From the NCBI GenBank assembly GCA_039090855.1, contig CM077011.1:41001501-41065500 (forward strand): DNA of 64,000 nt, in the 5' to 3' direction. The notes below the pieces were generated by a model, which was not told the origin of the DNA, ran no database searches, and worked only from the letters and a program-made list of their open reading frames with translations. This document shows positions 10,854 to 21,234 of this stretch, in pieces (the first letter of the stretch is position 1; the number at the start of each line of letters is the position of its first letter). Position numbers and translations under genes: made by a program. The stretch is from Macrothele yani (taxonomy: Eukaryota > Arthropoda > Arachnida > Araneae > Macrothelidae).

Positions 10854-12079
10854 CAAGAGTTGTCCAAAATAATAGAAACACCTTGAAACAATAAGTGTTA
10901 CGCACCTAATATGGTGTGAGAGCACCCTTGGCATTTGAAACTGCATGAATCCTCCTTGGAATGGACGCATATAAGTCCTGAATGGTGGTAAGTGGTATGT
11001 TGTACCATTCTTCCTGCAGAAACTGCTCCAATTCCTTGAGAGACGCCGGAGGAGGATAACGGGATCGCACTCTGTTTTCCAACATATACTACATGGGCTC
11101 AATGATGTTTAAATACGGTGATTGTGCAGTCATCATGTTCCTCAAACCATGATTGAACAGTTCGACTTCTGTGAATCAGGGCATTATCATCTTGAAAGGT
11201 GCAATCCCCTGACGGAAACAATGTTTGCTGCGGCATTGAATGCACATGGTCAGCCAAAATGGTGACATAGTCCCAGCTAGTGATCCGTCCGTGTAAGGTG
11301 AGAATTAGACCTGTTGCGAACCACGAGATCATGGCCCAAACCATTACGCAACCGTCCCCATGCTTCACTGTAGGAAGAAGACAGTCTGGGTTGTAGGCTT
11401 CTGCGGGGTTTCTCCATATATATGAGAAACTTGATTCACCGGAAAAGAAGACATGTTTCCATTGATCCGCAGTCCACGTTTTATGTTCCTGGCGCCACTG
11501 TAGTCTCCGTTTGATATTCACCTGTGACACCAGGGGTTTTGCAATCGCAGCTCTGCCGTAAATAATGTGCTTATGCAATTCCTTCGCAAGATATGGGTCG
11601 ACACTGGGTTTTGGAGATGTGCATTAAGTTCAGTAGTCACTTTCGTTGCCGTGGTCATCCTGCTTGCGGTCACAATCCTCTTTACTGTCCACCTGTCTCT
11701 CGCAGCGAGTTTAGTTTTCCTTCCACAGTTGTGTCTCGCAGATGATGTTGCGTTGTGAACATTGTATGCTGTCGTGACCTTCGACACGGTACCTCTCGAT
11801 ACCCCCAATACCTGTACCACTGTGGTTACCGACGTACCAACCAGACGGGTTCCTACAATCTGCCATCTTTGGAACTCCGAAAGGTCACTCATTGTGCCTT
11901 CACCTAGAACGAAATTATGCAAACACCGATTTACAATACAATCATACAGACCCTTCAGACTATAAGCAACACGTTTTTACAAAAACAACTGTAGCTACAT
12001 GTTCGTTTTACTCTAAACGCAGCACATACCAAAGTCACTGTCTTCCGCAAGGTGTTTCCATTATTTTGGACAACCCATG
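10854..12079 (-). mobile_element. Tc1-like element, nearly complete
   Basis: Inverted ends: left CAAGAGTTGTCCAAAATAAT, right reverse complement CATGGGTTGTCCAAAATAAT, both continuing GAAACACCTTG. TA precedes the left end (10852-10853); the right flank is no longer TA. Just outside, at 10801-10830, is a perfect 12-bp hairpin CTATTCGAAGCA / TGCTTCGAATAG. Confidence 0.88.
10900..11922 (-). pseudogene. Tc1 transposase with lost first catalytic Asp
   Basis: Two overlapping frames. 11922-11518 holds the DNA-binding half (SEFQRWQIVGTRLVGTSVTT, VLGVSRGTVSKVTTAYN, GRKTKLAARD). 11578-11099 holds the catalytic half (WTADQWKHVFFSGESSFSYI, GDGCVMVWAMISW, FQDDNALIHRSRTVQSWFEE). A frameshift lies near 11520-11580. 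The motif that should read FSDES reads FSGES, so the first catalytic Asp is Gly. The Glu-containing end is frameshifted after 11099. Dead as an enzyme. Confidence 0.87.
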
Positions 12080-12155
12080 TTGGTCGGAATTCGCCAGTAG
12101 CACAGATACATTAATGAAGGAAGAAATATTCCTCATAACACATGGGATATCGATA

Positions 12156-12240
12156 GAATATTCAAAGCAAACAGAATATTCGTTCTGAATATGCTTGTAC
12201 CACATTACTGGTCATCCGTGTAACTTTCTCACAAAAAAAA
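12156..12240 (+). repeat. ~85-bp direct repeat, copy 2
   Basis: Second copy of the 10563-10652 sequence, with TTCTGAATATGCTTGTACCA retained. See copy 1. Confidence 0.75.
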
Positions 12241-12254
12241 GAAAAAAGAATGCC

Positions 12255-12505
12255 TTACACCATCTAGGAAAAAATTCGCATAATTGGAAATAGTCAGCGC
12301 AAGCGGGCGTTTGTTCATATTTCTATCGATAGTATATTATATCAATATATTTTTTCATCTAGCAAAAAATTTGCATAATTGTAAATACGCAGAGCAAACG
12401 GGATTAATCATATTTATATCGATAATACATTATATCGATATATTTTTTCCATGGAAGAAAAAAATTGCATAATTGGAAATACGCAGCACAAGCGGGGTTA
12501 TTCAT
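12255..12505. repeat. ~115-bp tandem repeat, left part
   Basis: Units share AAATTCGCATAATTGGAAAT, a GGGGTTATTCATATTTATAT-like block and ATCGATAATA / TATATTTTTTCC. Two full units lie here; the rest continues at 13400-13505, because a Penelope-like element has inserted into a unit. Confidence 0.8.
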
Positions 12506-12509
12506 CCCT

Positions 12510-13112
12510 CGCTAAAAACCATGGTTACCCGGACAACGTTGTTGAAGGGGTGCGCAATAAAGTACGGTTTTCTATGTCAACTGCTTTAATTAGTGAACAA
12601 GTGCCTAAAACGTATGTTGGATCTGTTGATTTTAATCCACATATTGTAAACCTCTTACCAACATATGTTCTCGTCATAAAATACAATTTGGAATACGATC
12701 ATGCAATCTATATACCATTATCCGCAACGATCGTGACAAAATTGACAAAGGAAAAAATGGGGTGTGTATGTTATTCCTATGCTCGACACTATCTCTGGTG
12801 AACTAAACAATCATTATGTGGGTTCTACCAAAAGAAATTTAGTTGAGATTAAATGAACACAGATATGATCTAAAAATGAATCACCAAGCACCTCTTTTGC
12901 AAGAACCATAAGTGCTGGAAATTCCATCCCAGACTGGGACAATGCTAAGATCATAAACACACCTAACTCTGTTTATTCCTTGTTATTTGCAGAAAGCCTC
13001 TATATTTCGGCTTATAATACACGTTGCTGTAATGACTATTATCCTTATGTTTTATCTGAACCTTGGAGCAATCTTGTTGGGAAGGACAGCACAATAGCAA
13101 TTGCTTCTGTTA
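12510..13112 (+). pseudogene. PLE C-terminal region with GIY-YIG endonuclease
   Basis: The linker KNHGYPDNVVEGVRNKV and VPKTYVGSVDFNPHIVNLLP resemble the PLE region between RT and endonuclease. After a frame change near 12750, the sequence encodes GVYVIPM, then HYVGSTKRNLVE, the GIY and YIG halves of the nuclease. It continues with TSFARTISAGNSIPDWDNAK, and then YSLLFAESLYISAYNTRCCN near the C-terminus. A TAA and the frame change make it a pseudogene. The domain would nick target DNA for reverse transcription. Confidence 0.82.
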
Positions 13113-13233
13113 AGTGATCTTCATTGGCTAATTATGCCTTTTTTGATTGTCTTGTTATCTGGTATATCATGTGACATTGACATTACCTTTCCCATGATGC
13201 ATCTACTCCACGTACTTAAAACCAGCATGTAAC

Positions 13234-13298
13234 CACATGGTGAAATCACATCTGATGAAGGTGTCAATGTGACACCGAAAGTGCTCATGTGTTTTAAA
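13234..13298 (+). ncRNA. Hammerhead-ribozyme-like motif in the PLE 3' region
   Basis: The core CTGATGA lies at 13252-13258, followed by one extra A. Then comes a 6-bp stem II (GGTGTC / GACACC, loop AATGT) and GAAA at 13277-13280. After GAAA, AGTGCTC can form a 2-bp stem III with a 2-nt loop and end in C as the cleavage base. Flanking CACAT and ATGTG form stem I, which extends by AAA/TTT after a T-T mismatch. PLEs are known to carry type I hammerheads with very short stem III. The extra A between CTGATGA and stem II is off consensus, so activity is not assured. Confidence 0.6.
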
Positions 13299-13399
13299 CT
13301 GTATATGGATTTCGTTTTTTAGCTGAATAAATATCATCGTGCAACAAGACGGATTTCTTTTAATACTAGTATTCATGCACGAATTATAATAGTGTCTAC

Positions 13400-13508
13400 C
13401 GGGGTTATTCATATTTATATCGATAATATATTATATCGGTATATTTTTTCCCTCTAAGAAAAAATTCGCATAATTGGAAATACGCAACGCAGCCGGAATT
13501 ATTCTTAG
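13400..13508. repeat. ~115-bp tandem repeat, right part
   Basis: Continuation of the array at 12255-12505 after the PLE insertion. Starts with the right copy of the 13-bp duplication. Confidence 0.8.
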
Positions 13509-13789
13509 TGAATGGAACAGGTTATAAAAAACTGGTCACAAAAGAGGTGAGATATTACTGTCTCGAAGGGACGTGGTGATATGCAAATTTAGCGACCACT
13601 GGAGATCGATTGTCAGCGTGAATAGCTACGTCATATGTAAATTGGCGTCATGAGAACACAGCACGTGAGATACCAGCTCCGACAAAAATTCCCTGCGAGA
13701 AGTGGAAAACGGGTCGTTTCACCGCTTTGTCTGAATGTTCGCTGAGTGTATTGCCTTTAGAGTGGGATTACCCTGAGAGGATGTCAGAC

Positions 13790-14910
13790 AACATTTAAGG
13801 ATTGACAACAGAAATAGGGTCGTTGGCATGTTACAGACAGGTGTACGGCAAATCTATGTGGCTGCTGCTTTAGGAGTTTCGTAAAGTGTAGTAAGTCGGT
13901 TACTCACAAGATTCCTACGGTATGGAAATATTGCGGGTCGACTCAGGAGTTGTTTCGCCCGAAGATAACCACCAGAAGGCAAGATCTTTGCCTGACAGTA
14001 AATGCTCGGAGAGCCTAGTATCTTTAGTAGACAAATCCAAAAATCATTTTAAGCTGCTTCTGTTGTCACAATATGTAATAAAACGGTACGAGACCGTCTT
14101 CACGAGTACAGACTCAGAGCAGGAGACCCTTGAAATGTATAGCAACGCTTGATTAAAGTCTGCAACGGTCAGTCCGGGCTGTGAACTGGAAAATCTGAGC
14201 CGGGCTAGTCGTTCCAAATTAAAACTCGTGCAGACCTCTACGTTATGGCACTCGAAGGGACTGATATCTCACGCGTACAGCAAAGTGGAACAGGAGGATG
14301 ACAGCCGGTCAACTATCTCTCAAGCTTCCTGCGGCCCCAAGAGTCACAGTTCAAAGAGAACAGTGTGTCAAGGCTTAGTGAAATGGTACTCTACGCTAGG
14401 AAATCAGCAGCGATGTACTCTGTTGTCCTCCATCCATCGTAAAGCCTGTTTATTTCGTGCCACCAACATGTGAGATAGACTCGTGGAATGGCAGCACTGG
14501 CTAATATACTGTTCTCTAATGAGCCACGTTTTAGCTTGACACCAGTTTCCGAACGCTATTGCATTGGGTGAGAACGTTGAATGAGGAATAACCCTACCAA
14601 TATCATTGAAAAGGGATCTTATAGTGGCGGTGGCGTGCTAGTGTATGGCGCCATAACTGTCAACACCTGTATTACTCTTCCTGTGTTCGGTCGCGGCTCC
14701 GTAAATCGTAAGACATACCAAAAATATGTTCTCGATTCTTTTGTGCGGCTTTTTAGGGGCGATGCTGGATTCGAATTTCTGTTTATGGACAACAACGTTT
14801 GTCTTTACTGATCTCACTCTGTGTATGAATATCGGGAAACGGAGAATATCTGACGAATGGGATGGCCCATAAGGTCACTAGATCTAAATCCAATCGAACA
14901 TACATGGAAT
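13790..14910 (+). pseudogene. Tc1/mariner-type transposase, N-terminal part, split by the foldback element
   Basis: In broken frames: RVVGMLQTGVRQIYVAAALG and VVSRLLTRF (DNA-binding domain), LFSNEPRFSL (the first-Asp block, with Asp changed to Asn), KGSYSGGGVLVYGAITV, RKTYQKYVLDSFVRLF, FLFMDNNVC (second Asp retained) and LDLNPIEHTWN (Glu retained). Translation then runs into the 6.6-kb insert. The missing C-terminus lies at 21527-21655. Non-functional because of frame breaks, the Asn and the insert. Confidence 0.84.
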
Positions 14911-14917
14911 CGCGTAG

Positions 14918-15622
14918 CCTCGCTTCCCCTAATCCGTGCTCCCTAATTCCCGTTTGCCTAATCACGTTTACCCCAATAGCGTTTTCCCGAACTCGCTTTT
15001 ACCCGAACTACCATTTACCCTCATTTTGTTTTCCTAATCTCGTTTCCCCTAAATCTCGTTTCCCCCTAATTCTCGTTTGTCTAATCTCCTTTTCCCTAAT
15101 TCACGTTTGCTCTAATAACGTTTACTCCAATTTCGTTTCCCCGAAATCGCTTTTGCCGAATTCCCATTTCCCCTAATTTCGTTTGCCCTAATATCGTTTC
15201 CCCTAAATCTCGTTTCCCCTAATTCTCGTTTGCCCTAATCTCGTTTCCCCTAATTCACGTTTTGCTCTAATAACGTTTACTCCAATTTTGTTTCCCCGAA
15301 ATTGCTTTTGCGAATTCCCATTTCCCCTAATTTCGTTTGCCTAATATCGTTTCCCCTAAATCTCGTTTGCCTAATTGCGTTTTGCCCTAAACACGTTTAC
15401 CCCAATCATACGTTTCCCCAGAAATCACTTTTACCCGAATTCCCATTTCCCTTAATCTCGTTTCCCCTAATTCAGGATTACACTAAACACGTTTGTCCGT
15501 ATGAAAGTTTCCCCGAAAAGGTTTCCTGTATCAAGTTAGCTCTAATTCTCCTTTGCCTTGATTCGCGTTTTCCTAAATTTATGTTTTCCCTAATTCATGT
15601 TTGTCTTGATTCTCTTTAAGCG
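14918..15622 (-). repeat. Telomere-like minisatellite, left end of the foldback
   Basis: About 40 degenerate units of 15-19 bp, CGTTTCCCCTAATTCT-like on this strand (AATTAGGGGAAACGAGA on the other). Units are grouped in higher-order blocks of ~125-156 bp, marked by GAATTCCCATTTCCCC-like sequence near 15154, 15308 and 15431. The G-rich strand runs 5' to 3' outwards, as at a telomere. Three short open frames (14862-15619) are by-products of the repeat. Confidence 0.85.
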
Positions 15623-15722
15623 AAATAAAACGTTTCTTTTATCGTCCAAATTTGGAAAAAAATCGTTGTGTAACATATATAACTTTTTTATCGTCAAATT
15701 CAGGAAAATATATGTATATTTA

Positions 15723-16243
15723 ATCATCATCATCAACCATTATCAATCCACTTCTGCATGAAGATCTCCCCAAGTTTCTTTCACAACGGTGTGTCTTATT
15801 GACCCAGTCTCTTCCATGTCACCCCTCATGCTTTCGAATTTCATCCACCCATCTCCCTTGTGGCCTTCTGGGTCTTTTTCTGTCCCTCGGAATCTAGTCT
15901 CGAATTTCGGTTGTCCATCGGTGGTCAGTTCCTCTGGCAACATGTCCATCCGATTGCCTTTTTAGGGATTTCACTCTGATCGTGATATCCTCCACTCTTG
16001 TCATTTCCTTTATCCACGAGTTCCACCTCTTCTCACCTCTCCTGGTTACACCAAACATGCCATCTCTCCAAGCTTCTTTCAGTTATCTGAAGTCTTTGTA
16101 TGTCTTTTTGTTAAGGTTCACGTCTCTGCTCCGTATGTAATCACTGGAAGGATGCATTTATTAAACACATTTCTTTTTTGAGACATAATGGCATATTGCT
16201 CTTGAAAATTGCGTTGTTTTCCAAAAGCTCCATTCAAACAGGG
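15723..16243 (-). pseudogene. RTE LINE 3' fragment, left foldback arm
   Basis: Matches, in reverse, the last ~550 bp of the RTE copy at 29936-33122. It runs from the (ATC)n tail at 15723 through the reverse of the GRWVDEI / RVEDITI region to AGCATATGCC-like sequence. It is 5'-truncated and mirrored by 20557-21118. Confidence 0.85.
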
Positions 16244-16329
16244 GGGCGCCAAGGGCATTTACCGCCCCTTGTACGAGAATTTTTTATCGTCAAATGCAGT
16301 ACCTACCAGATGTCATTTCTATTCTGAAA

Positions 16330-16648
16330 AACGTATGCAAGAAACATCATATAGACTTCGGAGTCAGTACACGAAACATTTTGTCAATCATCAAGAAGGA
16401 CCGTTAGGCCATCCCACTGGCAAATAGACATGGAGTTTATTGTATTCCATTGAAAGCCCATGATAGATCAGAATAGTGATGTAGTATATACCGGCTCCAC
16501 CACACGAAATATATCGAACATGATTTCAGAGCACAAGTACACTATTAGGAATAAAATGGAGTCTACAGCACTTTCAAGAACAGTTAACGCAGAAACACAC
16601 TATCCTAAATGGAACGCCGTCAGCATTTTGTCTACGGCCAAATCCTAG
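16330..16648 (+). pseudogene. PLE GIY-YIG endonuclease fragment
   Basis: Frames encode VCKKHHIDFGVSTRNILSII, then a stop, then NRHGVYCIPLKAHDRSE (GIY half). Next come DVVYTGSTTRNISNMISEHK (YIG half, with the conserved R and EH), then MESTALSRTVNAETHYPKWN. The order matches the C-terminus of Penelope-like proteins. Stops and frame changes show it is dead. The last ~35 residues are the sequence that has been amplified downstream. Confidence 0.8.
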
Positions 16649-18052
16649 ACTCCATTTATTCCCAAGTATACTATTAGGAATAAATGGAGTCTACAGCACT
16701 TTCACGAGCAGTTAACGCAGGAACACACTATCCTAAATGGAACTCCGTCAGCATTTTGGCTATGGCCAAATCCTAGACTCCATTTATTCCCAAGTATACT
16801 ATTAGGAATAAATAGAGTCTACAGCACTTTCACGAGCAGTTAACGCAGAAACACACTATCCTAAATGGAACTCCGTCAGCATTTTCGCTACGGCCAAATC
16901 CTAGACTCCATTTATTCCCAAGTACACTATTAGGAATAAATGGAGTCTACAGCACTTTCACGAGCAGTTAACGCAGAAACACACTATCCTAAATGGAACG
17001 CCGTCAGCATTTTGGCTATGGCCAAATCCTAGACTCCATTTATTCCCAAGTACACTATTAGGAATAAATGGAGTCTACAGCACTTTCACGAGCAGTTAAC
17101 GCAGAAACACACTATCCTAAATGGAACGCCGTCAGCATTTTCGCTATGGCCAAATCCTAGACTCCATTTATTCCCAAGTACACTATTAGGAATAAATAGA
17201 GTCTACAGCACTTTCAAGAGCAGTTAACGCAGAAACACACTATCCTAAATGGAACGCCGTCAGCATTTTGGCTATGGCCAAATCCTAGACTCCATTTATT
17301 CCCAAGTATACTATTAGGAATAAATAGAGTCTACAGCACTTTCAAGAGTAGTTAACGCAGGAACACACTATCCTAAATGGAACGCCGTCAGCATTTTGGC
17401 TGTGGCCAAATCCTAGACTCCATTTATTCCCAAGTATACTATTAGGAATAAATGGAGTCTACAGCACTTTCAAGAGTAGTTAACGCAGAAACACACTATC
17501 CTAAATGGAACTCCGTCAGCATTTTGGCTATGGCCAAATCCTAGACTCCATTTATTCCCAAGTATACTATTAGGAATAAATGGAGTCTACAGCACTTTCA
17601 CGAGTAGTTAACGCAGAAACACACTATCCTAAATGGAACGCCGTCAGCATTTTGGCTATGGCCAAATCCTAGACTCCATTTATTCCCAAGTATACTATTA
17701 GGAATAAATAGAGTCTACAGCACTTTCAAGAGTAGTTAACGCAGGAACACACTATCCTAAATGGAACGCCGTCAGCATTTTCGCTGTGGCCAAATCCTAG
17801 ACTCCATTTATTCCCAAGTACACTATTAGGAATAAATAGAGTCTACAACACTTTCAAGAGTAGTTAACGCAGGAACACACTATCCTAAATGGAACTCCGT
17901 CAGCATTTTCGCTACGGCCAAATCCTAGACTCCATTTATTCCCAAGTACACTATTAGGAATAAATAGAGTCTACAGCACTTTCAAGAGTAGTTAACGCAG
18001 GAACACACTATCCTGAATGAAACGCTGTCAGTATTTTGGCTACGGCCAAATC
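16520..18052 (+). repeat. 128-bp satellite derived from PLE endonuclease sequence, ~12 units
   Basis: Units repeat every 128 bp; TCCTAGACTCC recurs at 16643, 16771 and 16899, for example. Identity between units is very high. Each unit contains the PLE coding segment (ACAGCACTTTCA...CTATCCTAAATGG) and a perfect 17-bp inverted repeat, TAGACTCCATTTATTCC / GGAATAAATGGAGTCTA, with a ~14-base loop. So the array is also a regular series of hairpins. The left half of the hairpin is absent from the first, parental copy. Confidence 0.93.
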
Positions 18053-18439
18053 CGCAGTTATAAAAATATCGAGTGGGCTCACTCTTGAAAAAAATAACAG
18101 TTTCTCTAATTATGTTGATTGAGGGAGGGGCAGAGATGTTGCCGGCAGTAAAAATAAATCTTCAGAAAGTTAAGTTGGGTAGGGTGGATAAAATTAACTT
18201 AACTGAAAGCCTGTTCGTCCGAACATGTGGGAAAAAGTGCTGTAACGATGAAACCCCATCTGTTATACCAATGCCATGGACTTTCCTATTGTGAAAAAAT
18301 AAATTAGATAAATGCGCCGAACTACCTAATAATACATGTATATTGTTATTCGGGGTGCTGCACGTTGATGTTTAGAACGTCTGTGACCTCCGACCTGATA
18401 CGTCATAGACACCTGATGGATTCTTGTATATGTAAATGA

Positions 18440-18512
18440 GTTCCTGCTTTCAGCACAAGTTGATCACTCGGAATGATGATGAAGTGCTGGGCACTTCGAA
18501 AGATCTTGCGCA
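18440..18512 (+). ncRNA. Degenerate hammerhead-like core in the second PLE
   Basis: ATGATGA (18476-18482; consensus CTGATGA), stem AGTGC / GCACT with loop TGG, then CGAAA ending near 18501 and GATC. It lies downstream of a GIY-YIG fragment, the same order as at 12.5-13.4 kb. The changed first base and weak stem I suggest it is inactive. Confidence 0.4.
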
Positions 18513-18622
18513 GTTAGTCATGCTTTTTAGTATTAAAGGTTTTTTAACAACTGTACGTTTTTAAAACTAGCTTTTAATAATTCTATTGCATATCGTGCAC
18601 AGACGGCTATATATTTTAAGTT

Positions 18623-19693
18623 ATAATATTTTTAAAATTTTATTCATTTTTACATGAAATAAATACCTTTAGCAACATCATTTTCTCTTTCCCGTAAATT
18701 AAAGTTTTCATAAAACACAAGTCTCGTATAATACTAAAAGAAAAAAAAATCTGTAAAGCACTAGTTAGGTTGACTCTTTGAGTAATCCAAGAAGTTAGCT
18801 TCTTCTGTGTCAATTTACACAAGTCCGCTTTACCGGTAAAAAACCGTTTTCTCATGTGCAATTATAGACATATTACAGCTTTTTTCTCGGAGGGGACAAT
18901 TGTTACATGTATATACTAACTGTGCCCACGGCTTCGATCGCGGTGAAGATATCACTGAAAAACATGGCTATCATAACACGCTCCATCCGTAAGAACTGTA
19001 GTTGAATTTTATAGCAACGGATGAAGGAAATTGGCCGAAAGATCAAATGGTCGGTAGTTAGTTTTTCACGTGAAAGAAAATTATAATTAATTTTTACATA
19101 AATTTAAGTACATAATTTTTATTTTAGTTTTTGAAAATAATTCATAATGCGCATATATAACATTCTTTTTGTCTTGTTTCCAGTCGTTATCATAATAAAC
19201 TGATTGTCTAAACTGCCGGCTCTCGATAAGCCGACGTACAACTGTCCGTGCGAGAAACATTCTGCGGGCATATGCTAACGCAGTAAAACTTTCGTGCGGG
19301 AGGGGGTAAATGCCGAAAATATAAAATATAAAGTATTTCTGGTCCGATCCAGAGATTTTCAACGTTAGCAAATTTCAACTCTGCAAAATATTTAAGGACA
19401 CGTGCAAACGCAGGAAACCTGTCGGGGGAAGGGATGGATTAATACCAAAAAAAAAATAAAATGTAAAGAGTTTATAGCCCAATTATGAGATTTTCGGCGT
19501 TTACACACTACAAGTCAAAAAATTATCTGCGTGCATCTCCTGACGCAAGAAACTCTGGGGGAGGAGCCTTAATACAAAAAAAAATGAATAAAATATTTGC
19601 AGCCCAATTGGACGATTTTCGACGTTCACACAGTACAGCTTAACAAATTCTCTCCGGACATGTGTTAAAGCAAGAAACTTGTCGATGGGGCTG
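18623..19693 (-). repeat. Inner foldback arm, left
   Basis: Inverted copy of 19694-20525. Shared blocks include ATTTTTACATGAAATAAATA, CGTAAATTAAAGTTTTCATA, the TACCGGTAAA block and TTCGATCGCGGTGAAGATAT. The innermost ~430 bp consist of ~125-bp units, each starting like GGACACGTGCAAACGCA-GGAAAC and ending TTCAACAAATT-like. No coding sequence was seen. Confidence 0.85.
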
Positions 19694-20530
19694 AGCCCCC
19701 AGACACGTTTCCTGCCTTTGCGCGTGCCCTCAGATAATTTGTTGAACTGCAATTTGTAAACGCTGAAAATCTCGACCCCGATCGGAACAGAAATACTTTA
19801 TATTTTATATTTTCGGCATTATCCCACCCCCTCCCCCGACAGTTTTACTGCGATAGCATATGCCCGCAGAATGTTTCTCGCATGGACAGTTGTACTTCGG
19901 CTTATCGAGAACCGGCAGTTCAGACAATCAATTTTGATAACAACTGGAAACGGGACAAAAAGAATGTTATATATGCGCATTATGAAACATTTTCAAAAAC
20001 TAAAATAAAAATGTGCTTACATTTTTGCAAAAATTAATTATAATTTTCTTCCACCTGAAAAAACTAACTGCCGACCATTTAATCTTTCGGCCAATTTCCT
20101 CCATCGGTTGCTATGAAATTCAGGTACAGTTCTTATGGATGGAACGGATTACACGTGTTATCACAGCCCTGTTTTTCAGTGATATCTTCACCGCGATCGA
20201 AACCCGTGGGCACAGCTAGTACATATACATGTAACAATTGCCCCTTCCAAGAAAGAAGCTGTAATATGTCTATAATCGTACATGACAAAACTTTTTTTTT
20301 ACCGGTAAAACGGACTTGTGTAAATTTACACAGAAGAAGCTGACTTCTTGGATTATTCAAAGTGTCAACTGAACTAGGGCTTTGCAGACTTTTTTTCTTT
20401 TAGTTTTATATCAGACTTGTGTTTTATGAAAACTTTAATTTACGGGAAAGAGAGAATGATGTTGCTAAAGGTATTTATTTCATGTAAAAATGAATAAAAA
20501 TTTTCAAATATTCTCGTTCAAGGAGCGGCA
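19694..20530 (+). repeat. Inner foldback arm, right
   Basis: Mirror of 18623-19693. It has one ~125-bp unit near the centre instead of about three to four, so the palindrome centre is asymmetric. Ends next to GGCAAATGCCCTTGGCGCGC, matched in reverse at about 16238-16260 in the left arm. The stretch CCGTGGGCACAGCTAGT at 20204-20220 looks like a Helitron 3' end, which is uncertain. Confidence 0.85.
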
Positions 20531-20556
20531 AATGCCCTTGGCGCGCCCCTGATTAG

Positions 20557-21118
20557 ATGGAGAGCTTTTGGAAAAAACAATACAATTTTCAAAAGCAATA
20601 TGCCATTATGTCTCAAAAAGAAAAGAGTTTAATTAATGCATCCTTCCAGTGATTACGTACGGAGCAGAGACGTGGACCTTAACTAAAAATGACATACAAG
20701 GACTGCAGGTAACTGAAGTCATAATACTTTATTATGCTAATGAGCTAAAAAATACATAAAGCATTGGCAGCTAGAGGCATGCTTGGTGTAACCAGGAGAG
20801 GTGAGAAGAGGAACTCATGGATAAAGAAAGTGACAAGAGTGGAGGATATCACGATCAGAGTGAAATCCCTAAAAAGGCAGTCGGATGGACATAATGCCTG
20901 AGGAAGCGACCACCGATGGAAAACCGAAATTCTAGACTGGATTCCAAGGGACAAAAAAAGACCCAGAAGACCACAAGGGAGATGGGTGGATGAAATACGA
21001 AATCATGCGGGAGTGACATGGAAGGGACTGGGTCATAACACACCGTTGTGGAAGAAACTTGGTGAGATCTTTTTGCAGCATTGGATTGATAATGGCTGAT
21101 GATGATGATGATTAAATA
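20557..21118 (+). pseudogene. RTE LINE 3' fragment, right foldback arm
   Basis: Collinear with 32,600-33,122 of the complete RTE. Encodes decayed versions of GVTRRGEKRNSWIKKVTRVE, DITIRVKSLKRQ, RWVDEIRNHAGVTW, ending in a (GAT)n tail at ~21100-21115. 5'-truncated. Mirrors 15723-16243. Confidence 0.87.
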
Positions 21119-21234
21119 TACATATATTTTCCTGAATTTGACGATAAAAAAAATTATACATGTTGCACAACGATTTTTTTCCTGAATTCTGACAATAAAA
21201 GAAATGTTTTATTTCGCTTAACAAAAATCAGGAC

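Larger units (their letters stand above)
12506..13399 (+). mobile_element. Penelope-like element (PLE), 5'-truncated, 13-bp duplication
   Basis: An 894-bp insertion in the 115-bp array, flanked by exact 13-bp copies of CGGGGTTATTCAT (12493-12505 and 13400-13412). It encodes a decayed GIY-YIG endonuclease end and carries a hammerhead-like motif in the 3' region. Truncated copies with duplications of about this size are normal for PLEs, which insert by target-primed reverse transcription. Confidence 0.86.
16285..18622 (+). mobile_element. PLE copy inserted in the left foldback arm
   Basis: The right arm runs without a break through the point where this 2.3-kb block sits, so it is a later insertion in the left arm. 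It holds a GIY-YIG fragment, an internal 128-bp satellite, and a 3' region with a degenerate hammerhead-like core. I could not define its target-site duplication. Confidence 0.7.

Noticed and set aside
14862..15619. 104-105 residue Pro/Phe/Cys-rich frames
   Set aside because: Translation of the TTAGGGG-type minisatellite; no gene structure.
14918..15622. True interstitial telomere
   Set aside because: Units are 15-19 bp and degenerate, not TTAGG arrays, and they are mirrored at the other end of a mobile element.
16520..18052. CRISPR-like regular array
   Set aside because: The whole 128-bp unit is conserved, with no variable spacers, and it derives from PLE coding sequence in an animal genome.
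20150..20220. Helitron 3' terminus inside the foldback arm
   Set aside because: CACAGCTAGT and a GC-rich stretch look suggestive, but I could not form the required short hairpin convincingly or find a 5' TC end.
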